Source of the DNA: Candidatus Pantoea persica
GTDB lineage: Bacteria; Pseudomonadota; Gammaproteobacteria; Enterobacterales; Enterobacteriaceae
Assembly (NCBI RefSeq): GCF_013753875.1
Contig: NZ_SMDS01000017.1
Coordinates: 296,702 to 360,701, forward strand
Direction of reading: 5' to 3'
Length of the DNA stretch: 64,000 nucleotides
Notes under the pieces: generated by a model
Seen by the model: only the letters and a program-made list of their open reading frames with translations
Told to the model about the DNA's origin: nothing
Database searches by the model: none
In this document: in pieces, positions 35,193 through 48,163 of the stretch
How positions within the stretch are numbered: the stretch's first letter is position 1
Layout of the letters: each line of letters begins with the position of its first letter
Program-made: the position numbers and the translations under genes

Positions 35193-37472
35193 TTACGATT
35201 CCTTCTCCGCTACCCAGTCGTGCAGTACCTGCACGTCATGGCGCCATTCACGCTTGGGCTCTTCTATCCATTCGCCAACGTTATCCCACTAGGCCGGCAG
35301 TTCCGGACTCTGAATTTGTTTCGCCACCTGCTGTAGATGCTGAAGTCCCACAGATCCCGCCGCACCCTTGATCTTGTGCCCCTATTCCGCGATCCCTTTT
35401 TGATCGCGCGCCATCAGGTTGGAATCGAGCACCTCCAGGTAGCCTGGCATCATCTGTTCGAACATCGTCAGGCTCTGGGTCATCAGACCGGGGCCGACCA
35501 GCTTGAGATACTGCTCCAGCATCGGCAGGTCGAGTAGCGTGCGCGTGGCGTCCTCGCTGTCAGCGCCTGGGTCCTCGTCGTCGCGCTGGTTGTCCCAGAA
35601 TTTCTTGATCATGGCGGTCAGCGCCGGCACCGACAGCAGCTTGCTCAGCACGTCATCCATACCCGCGTCGAGATACTCTTTTTCATCCTTGAGCACGTTA
35701 GCGGTCAGCGGCGGCAGCGTGGCCTCTGGATAGCGCGCGAGACGTCGAGGCCGGTCATATCGGGCAGCTGAATATCCAGCAGCGCGAGATCGAACTCCAG
35801 CGGATCGAACATATCCAGCACCGAACGCGCTACGATGACGTTCAGCTCGATATCTTCGACCAGTAGCACATGCAGCGCCGGCAACAGCATGCTGTCATCC
35901 ATATTATCATCCTCCACCTCTTCCGCCACGCGCGGCGCGTTAATCACCACGGTAAAGCAAGCGCCCTCTCCCAGCGTGCTGCGCACGGTGATATCGCCGC
36001 CCATCGCCTGCGCCAGCCGGCGTGACACCGCCAGCCCAATGCCGGTGCCGGTCGCCGGCTTACCGCCGTGCGGATCCTTAACCTGATAGTACATGGCGAA
36101 GATTTTATCCTGCTCCTCCTGCGGAATGCCCTGGCCTGAATCCTCGACCTCGAAGCGCAGCGTTTCGTTCTGCTCATAGGCGACGCGCACCACGATTTCG
36201 CCCTGCTGGGTGAACTTCATCACGTTACCGATCAAATTCCACAGGATCTGGCGCAGACGCGTGCCGTCGGCGCAGATTTTGTGCGGTAGCGGCAGGCGCG
36301 GCGCCATCACGAACTTCAGCCCTTTCGGCTGCGCCAGCAGGCCAGAAAGGTTTTCCAGGTCGGCCAGGAAGCCGGTAAAGTCGAGCGGCTGGTTATCCAG
36401 CTGCACTTTACGCCGCTCGATTTTGTCGACCTCGATTATGTCATTAAAGATATTGCCGAGCATGATGGCAGAAACGTGAATGGTTTTCAGGTACGTCAGC
36501 TGCTCCTGGGTTAAATCGGTGTCGAACAGGATGCGGCTCAGGCCAACGATGCTATTAAGCGGCGTACGCAGCTTGTGGCTGATGGTGGAGATAAAGGTGG
36601 TTTTTTCCCGGCTGGCGTTCTCCAGCGCGTCCTGGTAGCGCTTACGCTCGGTAATATCGCGGCCGAAGCCCATCAGCCCGCTGCGTTTGCCGACGCGAGC
36701 GTAATAGGGCACCTTTTGGATTTCAAAACAGGCCTTGCGCCCGTCAGGGTATTGCAGCCACTGTCCGTAGGTGAGCGAAACGTTATATGGCGGAACACCT
36801 TCTCGTCGGTCTCCAGCACCTTACCTGCGGCGTCTTCATCATAGATATCGCGCGGCGTCAGGCCAATAAGCTGCTTTTCGCTCTTGCCGGTGAGCAACTC
36901 CATGGCGCGGTTACAGCCAGAAAACTGCTTATCGATGTTGCGGTAAAACACCAGATCGGGCGAGGCATCGAGGAAGGAGCGTAAAAACGAGGACTGCTGT
37001 TCCAGTTCGATCTGCGCCTGTTCGCGGCGCGCCATCTCTTCGCACAGCTTATCCATCACCTGCTCGCGCGCCTGCTTGGCTTTAATACAATCGTTGATCT
37101 CCTGATTCAGCTGGGTGATCGTCTCCTTTATCAGCTGGTTCAGCTCAAATCGCGGGTGCGCATCTCCTCCAGCTTATCCACCAGGCGCGACAGGCGCTGG
37201 CGTGACTCCTCCAGCTGATCTACCACCACCGAGAGAAAGTAGACCGCCTAGGGAGTAATCAGCAGGCCAAAGAAGACGGAGCGTACCACGTCAATACTCT
37301 CGACGTGTCCGCGCAGCACCATGGTAACGGCCATCTGGACCACTATCGCCAGCACCACCAACGCCGAGGCGAGCATCAGCGAAAAGCGCACCAGTCCTAG
37401 CTTAACCATCAAATCAACGTAATATTGCGCCAGCAGGCTCTCTGGAAAAGAAACAGGCTCATGATAGCGCAC
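35193..37472 (-). pseudogene. arcB: arcB anoxic sensor kinase remnant
   Basis: Hybrid histidine kinase (ArcB) that with ArcA controls respiration. Two N-terminal helices are present (QYYVDLMVKLGLVRFSLML), then TAG 37250-37248 replaces Trp (I-T-P-W-A-V-Y-F). PAS domain with frameshift near 36780; H box FISTISHKLRTPL with Glu after His changed to Lys; N and G boxes readable (GTGIGLAVSRRLAQ). The receiver domain has a deletion before the phospho-Asp (LLDIQLPDMTGL) and another after it. The Hpt His is in G-H-K-I-K-G-A-A-G but TAG 35384-35382 precedes it and TAG 35291-35289 follows. The TAA at 35193 lies eight bases from the ArcZ terminator. Confidence 0.95.
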
Positions 37473-38193
37473 TTAGGTAGCGAAGTGCGCGGCGGGGCCA
37501 CAAAGCGCGCGTTACGCCCCATTCTAGTACAGCTGGAGCCACGATCGCCGACGATGCCTGCCAGCGCGTTAAATCACTTGACTAATTGTGCCAACTGCAT
37601 AATCTAAAGCGCCGCCTGACGGCGAGCCAAAAACATCATAAATCTTTCATATTGCTGACTAATAGCGCGCTGCTGTTCTGGCATCGTTTTTTCTTTATGA
37701 ATAGCCATTCACTTTTACTGGCTGAAAATTCATAGCTAGCTTGATTAATTTTACTTATGCCCCCCTCATTTTGATTTAAATATGGGGTGGTAAGAAAAAC
37801 AGATACTTGATGTGCAGGTAATCTGCTAAACAGCATTTCCTGATGTTAAAGGGTATTTTGCCAGCATGGTGCAGGTATTTGACCGCTGAACTACAGTGAG
37901 ACAGTTCACATTTCCGCCGAACCGGGCAGGCGAGCCAATCGCCCTTTTTTCATATAAAATGAAATTAAAATCAATATGTTAACTCAAAAACCCTGTCAAA
38001 AATGACGACCAGGAACACTATTTGACCTTATTATGCTTTCCCGATAAGTTGGAAATTCGCTGGAAGCTTTCTGGACGGGTGCTCAATCCGTCACATTTAT
38101 GCAGTAACAGAGATTCCCCCTGTAACAAGACCTCGACGCTTGTGACAACGACGCTAACGGCCAGATAAATGGGGCGACACAGGAGTGCAGCGC
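37473..38193. other. Intergenic arcB-gltB (yhcC missing), gltB leader
   Basis: 720 bases without a recognisable gene. E. coli carries yhcC here; no trace is left. At 37929-37950 a short hairpin (GGCGA / TCGCC) is followed by six T, a possible orphan terminator. The last 200 bases must hold the gltB promoter; I cannot assign its operator sites with confidence. Confidence 0.55.
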
Positions 38194-41100
38194 ATGATGC
38201 GCGGCTCCGTCGTCTGCCCTTTCTGCGCCCGTCGTCTGACCAAAGGGAATCCACAGAGCCTGGGGAGTTTCACTGAAATGTTGTATGACAAATCCCTTGA
38301 AAAGGATAACTGTGGTTTCGGCCTGATCGCCCATATAGAAGGCGAACCTAGCCACAAAGTAGTGCGTACTGCCATTCATGCACTGGCCCGTATGCAACAC
38401 CGCGGAGCGATCCTTACTGACGGCAAGACTGGCGACGGCTGTGGTCTGTTATTACAAAAACCTGACCGCTTTTTCCGCGTCGTGGCGGAAGAGAAAGGCT
38501 GGCGTTTGGCAAAAAACTACTCTGTCGGCATGCTGTTCCTCAGCCATGACGAAGAAGAAGCGCAGGCGAGCCGCCGCATCGTGGAAGAAGAAGTGATCCG
38601 CGAAACCCTCTCTGTGGTGGGCTGGCGCGACGTGCCCGTCAATCAGGACGTGCTGGGCGAGATAGCCCTCTCCTCTATGCCGCGCATCCAGCAGCTGTTT
38701 ATCAACGCACCGGCCGGCTGGTGCCCGCGCGATATGGAGCGTCGCCTCTACATGGCGCGCCGCCGTGCGGAAAAGCGGATTGAGCAGACCGACGATAAAG
38801 CCTTTTACATCTGTAGCTTCTCGAACCAGGTCAACATCTATAAAGGCCTGTGTATGCCGGCCGACCTGCCGCGCTTCTATCTTGACCTGGCGGACCTGCG
38901 TCTGGAATCGGCCATTTGCCTGTTCCACCAGCGCTTCTCCACCAACACCGTGCCACGCTGGCCGCTGGCGCAGCCGTTCCGCTATATGGCGCACAACGGC
39001 GAGATCAACACCATTGCCGGCAACCGCCAGTGGGCGCGCGCGCGCGCCTATAAATTCAATACGCCGCTGATCCCCGATCTGCAGAATGCCGGGCCTTTCG
39101 TCAACGAAACCGGCTCCGACTCCAGCTCAATGGATAACATGCTGGAGCTGTTCCTGAACGGCGGTATGGACTTGGTGCGTGCCATGCGCCTGCTGGTGCC
39201 GCCTGCGTGGCAGAACAACCCGGATATTGATCCGGAGCTGCGCGCCTTCTTTGACTTCAACTCCATGCACATGGAGCCGTGGGACGGCCCGGCGGGCATT
39301 GTGATGTCCGACGGCCGCTACGCCGCCTGTAACCTGGATCGCAACGGCCTGCGTCCGGCGCGCTACATTATCACCAAGGACAAGCTGATTACCTGCGCCT
39401 CAGAGGTCGGCATCTGGGACTACCAGTCGGACGAAGTGGTGGAAAAAGGACGAGTCGGCCCCGGCGAGCTGATGGTGATCGACACCCGTATCGGCCGCAT
39501 CCTGCATTCGGCGGAAACCGACAACGACCTCAAAAGCCGCCATCCCTATAAAGAGTGGATGGAGAAAAACGTCAAGCGCCTAGTGCCGTTCGAAGATCTG
39601 CCGGACGATCAAGTCGGCAGCCGCGAGCTCGACGACGTGCAGCTGGCGACCTGGCAGAAGCAGTTCGCCTACAGCAGCGAAGAGCTGGATACCATTATCC
39701 GCGTGCTGGGCGAGAACGGCGAGGAAGCGGTCGGCTCAATGGGCGACGATACGCCGTTCGCCGTGCTGTCCAGCCGCCCGCGCATTATCTATGACTACTT
39801 CCGCCAGCAGTTCGCGCAGGTGACCAACCCGCCGATCGATCCGCTGCGTGAAAATCACGTGATGTCGCTGGCGACCAGCATCGGCCGCGAAATGAACGTC
39901 TTCTGCGAAGCGGAAGGCCAAGCGCACCGCGTCAGCTTTAAATCGCCGATTATGCTGTGGTCTGACTTCAATCAGCTGACCACCATGGAAGGCGAGTACT
40001 ATCGCGCCGACACGCTCGACTGCACCTTTGATCCTGCGACCCAGACGCTGGAGCAGGCGATACATATGCTGTGCGACGAAGCGGAACGTATGGTGCGCGA
40101 CGGCACCGTGCTGCTGGTGCTCTCCGACCGCGCCATCAGCGAAACGCGCCTGCCGGTACCGGCGCCGATGATCGTCGGCGCAGTGCAGACGCGACTGGTT
40201 GAGAAGAGCCTGCGCTGCGACGCCAACATCATCGTTGAAACCGCCAGCGCGCGCGATCCGCACCACTTAGCCGTTCTGCTCGGTTTCGGCGCGACTGTCA
40301 TCTACCCTTACCTCGCCTACGAGTCGCTGGCGAAGATGATCGACAGCAACGTGATCGAAAAAGATTACCGCGCGGTGATGCTCAACTACCGTAACGGCAT
40401 CAACAAAGGCCTGTACAAGATCATGTCCAAAATGGGCATCTCGACCATCGCCTCTTACCGCTGCTCGAAGCTGTTTGAAGCGGTGGGCCTGCACGCCGAT
40501 GTGTCGGGCCTCTGCTTCCAAGGCGTGGTCAGCCGCATCAGCGGCGCGAACTTCGCCGACTTCCAGCAGGACCTGATCAACCTGGCGAAGCGCGCCTGGC
40601 GGCAGTGTAAGCCGCTGGATCATGGCGGTCAGCTGAAGTACGTGCACGGCGGCGAGTATCACGCCTATAACCCGGACGTAGTGGGCACGCTGCAGCGCGC
40701 CGTCGAAAGCGGCGAGTACAGCGACTATCAGGCCTATGCGAAGCTGGTGAACGAGCGTCCGGTGGCAACGCTGCGCGATCTGCTGGAACTGCAGCCGGGC
40801 ACCGAATCGATCCATATCGACGACGTCGAGCCGGCCAGCGAGCTGTTCAAGCGTTTCGATACCGCGGCGATGTCAATCGGCGCGCTCAGCCCGGAGGCGC
40901 ACGAAGCGCTGGCCGAAGCGATGAACTCGCTCGACGGCTATTCAAACTCCGGCGAAGGCGGCGAAGATCCGGTGCGCTACGGCACTAACAAAGTGTCGCG
41001 CATCAAACAGGTTGCTTCGGGCCGATTCGGCGTCACCCCAGCCTACCTGGCGAATGCCGACGTGATCCAGATAAAGGTGGCGCAGGGCGCCAAGCCAGGC

Positions 41101-42747
41101 GAAGGCGGCCAGCTGCCGGGCGATAAGGTTACCCCTTATATCGCGAAGCTGCGCTATTCGGTGCCGGGCGTGACGCTGATCTCACCGCCGCCGCACCATG
41201 ACGTCTACTCAATCGAAGATCTGGCGCAGCTAATTTTCGACCTGAAGCTGGTGAATCCGAAGGCGATGATTTCGGTGAAGCTGGTTTCCGAACCGGGCGT
41301 CGGCACCATCGCCACCGGCGTGGCGAAAGCCTATGCCGATCTGATCACCATCTCCGGCTACGACGGCGGCACCGGCGCCAGCCCGCTCAGCTCGGTGAAG
41401 TATGCCGGCTGTCCGTGGGAGCTTGGCCTGGTGGAAACCCAGCAGGCACTGGTCTCCAACGGCCTGCGCCATAAGATTCGCCTGCAGGTGGACGGCGGCC
41501 TGAAAACCGGACGCGACATTATCAAGGCGGCGATTCTGGGCGCAGAGAGCTTCGGCTTCGGCACCGGCCCGATGGTGGCGCTGGGCTGTAAATACCTGCG
41601 TATCTGTCACCTCAACAACTGCGCGACCGGCGTAGCAACCCAGAATGACAAGTTGCGTAAGAATCACTATCACGGCCTGCCCTTCAAGGTAACCAACTAC
41701 TTTGAATTCATCGCGCGCGAAACGCGCGAGATCATGGCCAACTTGGGCGTTAAACGCCTGACGGATCTGATTGGACGCACCGATCTGCTGAAAGAGCTGG
41801 ATGGTTTCACCGCCAAACAGCAGAACCTGGATCTCTCGTCGCTGCTGAAAACCGCCGTGCCGATGCCGGGCAAGGCACTGCACTGTACCGAGGGCAGCAA
41901 CCCGCCGTTCGACAAGGGCGAGCTGAACAAGGCACTGCACGACCAAGCGATGCCGTTTGTCCAGGCGCGTCAGAGCAAGACGTTCTACTTTGACATCCGC
42001 AACACCGACCGCTCGGTGGGCGCGACGCTCTCCGGCGCCATCGCGGCGATCCACGGCGATCAGGGGCTGTCGGCGGATCCGATCCGCGCGCACTTCTCCG
42101 GCACCGCCGGCCAGAGCTTCGGTGTCTGGAACGCAGGCGGCGTCGAGCTGACGCTGACCGGCGACGCCAACGACTATGTCGGCAAAGGTATGGCTGGCGG
42201 CATGCTGGTGATTCGTCCGCCGGTCGGCTCCGCCTTCCGTAGCCACGAGGCCACCATTGCGGGTAACACCTGCCTCTACGGCGCGACCGGCGGCAAGCTG
42301 TTCGCCGCTGGCCGGGCGGGCGAGCGCTTCGCGGTGCGCAACTCCGGCGCTATCACGGTAGTGGAAGGGATTGGCGACAACGGGTGCGAATATATGACCA
42401 GCGGCATCGTCTGCGTGCTGGGCCGCACCGGCGTCAACTTCGGCGCAGGCATGACGGGCGGCTTCGCCTACGTGCTGAATGAAGATGGCGAGTTCCGCAA
42501 GCGTGTCAACCCGGAGCTGGTAGAAGTGCTGAACGTCGACGAGCTGGCGATCCACGAAGAGCATCTGCGCGGCCTGATCACCGAGCATGTGCAGCACACC
42601 GGCTCCAGCCGTGGCGAAGAGATCCTCGCCAATTGGCCGCTCTGGTCGTCGCGCTTCGCCCTGGTTAAACCCAAGTCCAGCGATATGAAAGCCTTGCTGG
42701 GTCACCGCAGTCGTTCCGCAGCCGAGCTGCGCGTGCAGGCACAGTAA
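38194..42747 (+). CDS. gltB: Glutamate synthase large subunit
   Basis: NADPH-dependent glutamate synthase alpha chain (GOGAT). About 1517 residues from ATG 38194, chosen because AGGAG lies eight bases upstream; a GTG at 38185 overlaps that site. A propeptide of 39 residues precedes the catalytic Cys (K-D-N-C-G-F-G-L-I-A-H). Glutaminase domain to about residue 430, FMN/synthase domain with GEGGEDPVRYGTNKVSRIK and GYDGGTGASPLSSVKYAG, 3Fe-4S cysteines in GCKYLRICHLNNCATG, C-terminal beta-helix. No lesions; ends in tandem TAA TAG. Confidence 0.97.
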   Translation: MMRGSVVCPFCARRLTKGNPQSLGSFTEMLYDKSLEKDNCGFGLIAHIEGEPSHKVVRTAIHALARMQHRGAILTDGKTGDGCGLLLQKPDRFFRVVAEEKGWRLAKNYSVGMLFLSHDEEEAQASRRIVEEEVIRETLSVVGWRDVPVNQDVLGEIALSSMPRIQQLFINAPAGWCPRDMERRLYMARRRAEKRIEQTDDKAFYICSFSNQVNIYKGLCMPADLPRFYLDLADLRLESAICLFHQRFSTNTVPRWPLAQPFRYMAHNGEINTIAGNRQWARARAYKFNTPLIPDLQNAGPFVNETGSDSSSMDNMLELFLNGGMDLVRAMRLLVPPAWQNNPDIDPELRAFFDFNSMHMEPWDGPAGIVMSDGRYAACNLDRNGLRPARYIITKDKLITCASEVGIWDYQSDEVVEKGRVGPGELMVIDTRIGRILHSAETDNDLKSRHPYKEWMEKNVKRLVPFEDLPDDQVGSRELDDVQLATWQKQFAYSSEELDTIIRVLGENGEEAVGSMGDDTPFAVLSSRPRIIYDYFRQQFAQVTNPPIDPLRENHVMSLATSIGREMNVFCEAEGQAHRVSFKSPIMLWSDFNQLTTMEGEYYRADTLDCTFDPATQTLEQAIHMLCDEAERMVRDGTVLLVLSDRAISETRLPVPAPMIVGAVQTRLVEKSLRCDANIIVETASARDPHHLAVLLGFGATVIYPYLAYESLAKMIDSNVIEKDYRAVMLNYRNGINKGLYKIMSKMGISTIASYRCSKLFEAVGLHADVSGLCFQGVVSRISGANFADFQQDLINLAKRAWRQCKPLDHGGQLKYVHGGEYHAYNPDVVGTLQRAVESGEYSDYQAYAKLVNERPVATLRDLLELQPGTESIHIDDVEPASELFKRFDTAAMSIGALSPEAHEALAEAMNSLDGYSNSGEGGEDPVRYGTNKVSRIKQVASGRFGVTPAYLANADVIQIKVAQGAKPGEGGQLPGDKVTPYIAKLRYSVPGVTLISPPPHHDVYSIEDLAQLIFDLKLVNPKAMISVKLVSEPGVGTIATGVAKAYADLITISGYDGGTGASPLSSVKYAGCPWELGLVETQQALVSNGLRHKIRLQVDGGLKTGRDIIKAAILGAESFGFGTGPMVALGCKYLRICHLNNCATGVATQNDKLRKNHYHGLPFKVTNYFEFIARETREIMANLGVKRLTDLIGRTDLLKELDGFTAKQQNLDLSSLLKTAVPMPGKALHCTEGSNPPFDKGELNKALHDQAMPFVQARQSKTFYFDIRNTDRSVGATLSGAIAAIHGDQGLSADPIRAHFSGTAGQSFGVWNAGGVELTLTGDANDYVGKGMAGGMLVIRPPVGSAFRSHEATIAGNTCLYGATGGKLFAAGRAGERFAVRNSGAITVVEGIGDNGCEYMTSGIVCVLGRTGVNFGAGMTGGFAYVLNEDGEFRKRVNPELVEVLNVDELAIHEEHLRGLITEHVQHTGSSRGEEILANWPLWSSRFALVKPKSSDMKALLGHRSRSAAELRVQAQ

Positions 42748-42787
42748 TAGTTCGCCCCGTCCGGTACGCCGGACGGGATTGCCGTAA

Positions 42788-44215
<1,428 letters not shown>

Positions 44216-44286
44216 TTCGCGCCCTGCTCTGCTAACACCAACCCGACCTTGCTCCGGGTTTTTTATGTGAAGCATCGGCGCAATGT

Positions 44287-44313
44287 AAAAAGCCAGCTTT
44301 TCAGCTGGCTTTT
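44287..44313. terminator. gltD/sspB bidirectional terminator
   Basis: Stem AAAAGCCAGCT / AGCTGGCTTTT, T-rich on both strands, between convergent gltD and sspB. Confidence 0.85.
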
Positions 44314-44333
44314 CTCTTTTGCGGAAGCGCGCG

Positions 44334-44816
44334 TTACTTCACGACGCGCAGCGACGGGCGACCACCGCGCAGCGGCTCGTCGTCTGGCGACGGATCGTCA
44401 TTGGGCGCGTCATCCGGGCGATCGTCGTCTATGACGGACATCACCGGCTCTTCTGATGTCGCGTCGTCATTCTGCTCGCCTAGCTCGTAGGCCGGTTCTG
44501 GCTCGAACATAGTTCCTACGCCGTTCTCGCGCGCATAAATCGCCAGAATGGCGGCCATCGGCACGGAAACCTTGCGCGGCACGCCGCCAAAGCGCGCGTT
44601 GAAGCGCACTTCGTCGTTGCCCAATTCCAGATTGCCGACCGCGCGCGGCGCGATGTTCAGTACGATCTGACCATCGCGAGCGTACTCCAGCGGCAGCTGA
44701 ACGTCAGGCAGATTAGTGTCGACCACCAGGTGCGGCGTCAGCTGGTTGTGGAGCAGCCAGTCGTAGAAGGCGCGCAACAGATAGGGACGTCGGGCTGTGA
44801 GTTGCGACATTTCCAT
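44334..44816 (-). CDS. sspB: SspB ClpXP adaptor
   Basis: Adaptor that hands ssrA-tagged proteins to ClpXP. 160 residues: MEMSQLTARRPYLLRAFYDW, peptide-binding domain IVLNIAPRAVGNLELGNDEV, acidic linker, and the C-terminal ClpX-binding tail R-G-G-R-P-S-L-R-V-V-K, fully kept. Directly after sspA. Intact. Confidence 0.97.
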   Translation of the reverse strand: MEMSQLTARRPYLLRAFYDWLLHNQLTPHLVVDTNLPDVQLPLEYARDGQIVLNIAPRAVGNLELGNDEVRFNARFGGVPRKVSVPMAAILAIYARENGVGTMFEPEPAYELGEQNDDATSEEPVMSVIDDDRPDDAPNDDPSPDDEPLRGGRPSLRVVK

Positions 44817-44819
44817 AGG

Positions 44820-45455
44820 TTAGCCTCGGGCTTGCAGGCGCATTTCGCGTTCCGCTTCCGTCAGCGAAGCGAGGAAGGAGTCGCGTTCAAACACGCGCGT
44901 CATATAGCCTTTGAGTTCTTTCGAACCGGCGCCGGCCAGATCCACGCCCATCGACGGCAAACGCCACAGCAGCGGCGCCAGGTAGCAGTCCACCAGGCTG
45001 AACTCTTCGCTCATAAAGAACGGGGTGCGGGAGAAAAGCGGCGCAATGGCTAGCAGCTCTTCACGCAGCTGCTTGCGCGCCGCTTCCTGAGCGTTGCTCT
45101 TTTCAATGGTGTGCATCAGGCTGTACCAGTCCTGCTCGATGCGGTGCATCATCAGGCGGCTTTCGCCGCGCGCCACTGGGTAGACCGGCATCAGCGGCGG
45201 ATGCGGGAAACGCTCATCCAGATACTCCATAATGATGCGCGATTCATACAGCGTCAGTTCACGATCTACCAGCGTCGGCACAGTGCGATACGGGTTGAGG
45301 TCAATCAGATCCTGCGGCAGGTTATCCATTTCGACCTGCTCGATCTCCACGCTGACGCCCTTTTCAGCCAGTACGATACGTACCTGATGGCTGAAAATAT
45401 CCGTGGGACCAGAAAACAGCGTCATTACCGAACGTTTGTTGGCAGCGACAGCCAT
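44820..45455 (-). CDS. sspA: SspA stringent starvation protein A
   Basis: RNA-polymerase-associated, GST-fold regulator. 211 residues from MAVAANKRSVMTLFSGPTD (the frame extends four codons upstream, but this start matches E. coli). Conserved PHPPLMPVYPVARGESR and DCYLAPLLWRLPSMG. Four bases from sspB. Intact. Confidence 0.97.
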   Translation of the reverse strand: MAVAANKRSVMTLFSGPTDIFSHQVRIVLAEKGVSVEIEQVEMDNLPQDLIDLNPYRTVPTLVDRELTLYESRIIMEYLDERFPHPPLMPVYPVARGESRLMMHRIEQDWYSLMHTIEKSNAQEAARKQLREELLAIAPLFSRTPFFMSEEFSLVDCYLAPLLWRLPSMGVDLAGAGSKELKGYMTRVFERDSFLASLTEAEREMRLQARG

Positions 45456-45724
45456 GAAAACCTCCAAGTTTGTTCACAAAAAGTTACTGCGAATAGCCAA
45501 CCACACGGCGACTCACCTGCTCAATCGTTCGCTCACAGCCTGCGCTAGCGTTGTCGCGCTGACATCCTGACAGAGGAGCGGCATCACACGCCGACTTATG
45601 GGCGCAAAGTGTCACAGAGTTTACCAGATTTTGGGCAGCTTGTGGGCGGGGATTAGAGATTTGCGGGGAATTTGCGAACAGCGCTGAGATTTAGCGCGCG
45701 CTTTGCCGCAAGGCGATGGCCAAT

Positions 45725-45750
45725 AAAAAACCCGCCGAAGCGGGTTTTTT
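45725..45750 (-). terminator. rpsI terminator
   Basis: Perfect 11-bp stem AAAAAACCCGC / GCGGGTTTTTT, loop CGAA, between rpsI and sspA; T-run on the minus strand. Confidence 0.92.
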
Positions 45751-45782
45751 GATCGTAGCGTCGCAGCCAGAGCTGCAAACAA

Positions 45783-46649
<867 letters not shown>

Positions 46650-46853
46650 TCACGTTGGTGAAAACCCAAACGCTTAAGTAAACGGTCGAGGCTCACACGA
46701 CCGTTTTGACCAGCAAGCCCACCCCTTCGGATAGAGTTACCGGAGCACAACGGATTCGGGAAATAAATCCAGTTGCTGTAACGTGGGGCCGCAAAATTAT
46801 AGAGAAGTCGATTCTAAAAATCGAACCCTATTTGATCTTTTTATTGTGTGCAC

Positions 46854-47987
46854 TTACGGCAGGTGCGGCAGGCGCAAATACTCCTCACTCTGCATCTCCT
46901 GTAGGCGCGACAGGCAGCGCTGATACTCAAATTTCAGCCGCGTGCCCTGATAGATTTCGAACAATGAGGTTTCGGCCGCAACCACCAGCTTGACGTGGCG
47001 CTCGTAGAACTCATCCACCAGCGCGAGGAAGCGCCGCGCCTGGTCTTCGGTTTTGTAAATCATCACCGGCACGTTATAGAGCAGCACGCTGTGGAAGCGT
47101 CGCGATAGCTCGATATAGTCATGCTGGCTGCGCCCTTCCCCGCACAGCGTCAGAAAGTCGATCGCCAGCCCTCCTTCGCTGACGCCCAGCGTCGCTATCT
47201 GGCGGTGGTTGATCTCCAGCGCCGGCGCCTCGTCGCGCGCGCTGCCCGCCAGCGCCTTGAACATGCGCTCCATCTCGGCCTGCGTCGCCTCGTTCAGCGG
47301 GTAGTTCCACAGGTGCGCCGAGGTCAGAGTGCGCAGGCGGTAGTCGATGCCCGCGTCGACGTTCATCACGTCGCAGTGCTGCTTGATCTGCTCAATCGCC
47401 GGCAGAAAGCGCGCGCGCTGCAGCCCGTTGCGATAGAGTTCGTCCGGCAGAATATTCGAGGTCGCCACCAGCGTAATGCCGCGCGCGAACAGCGCCTCCA
47501 TCAGCGTGCCAAGCAGTATGGCGTCGGTGATATCGGAGACGAAAAATTCGTCGAAACAGAGAATGTCCGTTTGCGCCTTAAAGCGGTCGGCGAGCGTCAG
47601 TAGCGGATCGCTCTGGCCCTGAAGCTGCGCCAGCTCTTCATGCACGCGTAGCATAAAGCGGTGGAAATGCAGGCGCAGCTTGCGATCGCCAGGAATAGAC
47701 TGAAAAAAGAGATCCATTACCCAGGTTTTGCCACGCCCGACGCCGCCCCACATATAGAGACCGCGCACCGGCGCCTGTGCCTCCGGTTTATCTTTGCCCA
47801 TTAGTCGGGACAGGCGGCCGAACAGGCCTTTGCCGGCGGCGGCGGCGGGCGCCTCGGCCTGACGGGCGATCAGCGCGCGCTGCACCGCATCCAGTCGGGT
47901 AATCGCGTCACGTTGTACATCGTCGGGTTTAAAGTCGCCCAGCGACAGCGCCTGCTCATAGCGCGCAAGCGGAGATGAGGTTTGCAT
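46854..47987 (-). CDS. zapE: ZapE division ATPase
   Basis: AFG1-like ATPase that acts on the Z-ring at low oxygen or high temperature. 377 residues from MQTSSPLARYEQALSLGDF, the start that gives the family length. Walker A MWGGVGRGKTWVMDLF, Walker B LCFDEFFVSDITDA, sensor TLVATSNI, C-terminal DEFYERHVKLVVAAE. Divergent from zapG. Intact. Confidence 0.97.
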   Translation of the reverse strand: MQTSSPLARYEQALSLGDFKPDDVQRDAITRLDAVQRALIARQAEAPAAAAGKGLFGRLSRLMGKDKPEAQAPVRGLYMWGGVGRGKTWVMDLFFQSIPGDRKLRLHFHRFMLRVHEELAQLQGQSDPLLTLADRFKAQTDILCFDEFFVSDITDAILLGTLMEALFARGITLVATSNILPDELYRNGLQRARFLPAIEQIKQHCDVMNVDAGIDYRLRTLTSAHLWNYPLNEATQAEMERMFKALAGSARDEAPALEINHRQIATLGVSEGGLAIDFLTLCGEGRSQHDYIELSRRFHSVLLYNVPVMIYKTEDQARRFLALVDEFYERHVKLVVAAETSLFEIYQGTRLKFEYQRCLSRLQEMQSEEYLRLPHLP

Positions 47988-48163
47988 GGTTCTCTCAAAG
48001 TCCCTGAAAAAGATCGTATTCACAGTTCGGTTGTCGAAAAAAAGGCCTCTCTACACTAAGCTATGCCGCCTCAGAGTTCCACATCCTTAAGATTAACGGG
48101 TATAGTGGCTACTATTGAAATGGTGGGTGCCCTACAAACAAAGGAAATTACATGGGAGTCATT

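Noticed and set aside
41230..42705. 491-codon open frame antisense to gltB
   Set aside because: Typical shadow frame of a long GC-rich gene; low-complexity, Arg/Ala/Gln-rich product without recognisable domain, while gltB on the other strand is fully conserved.
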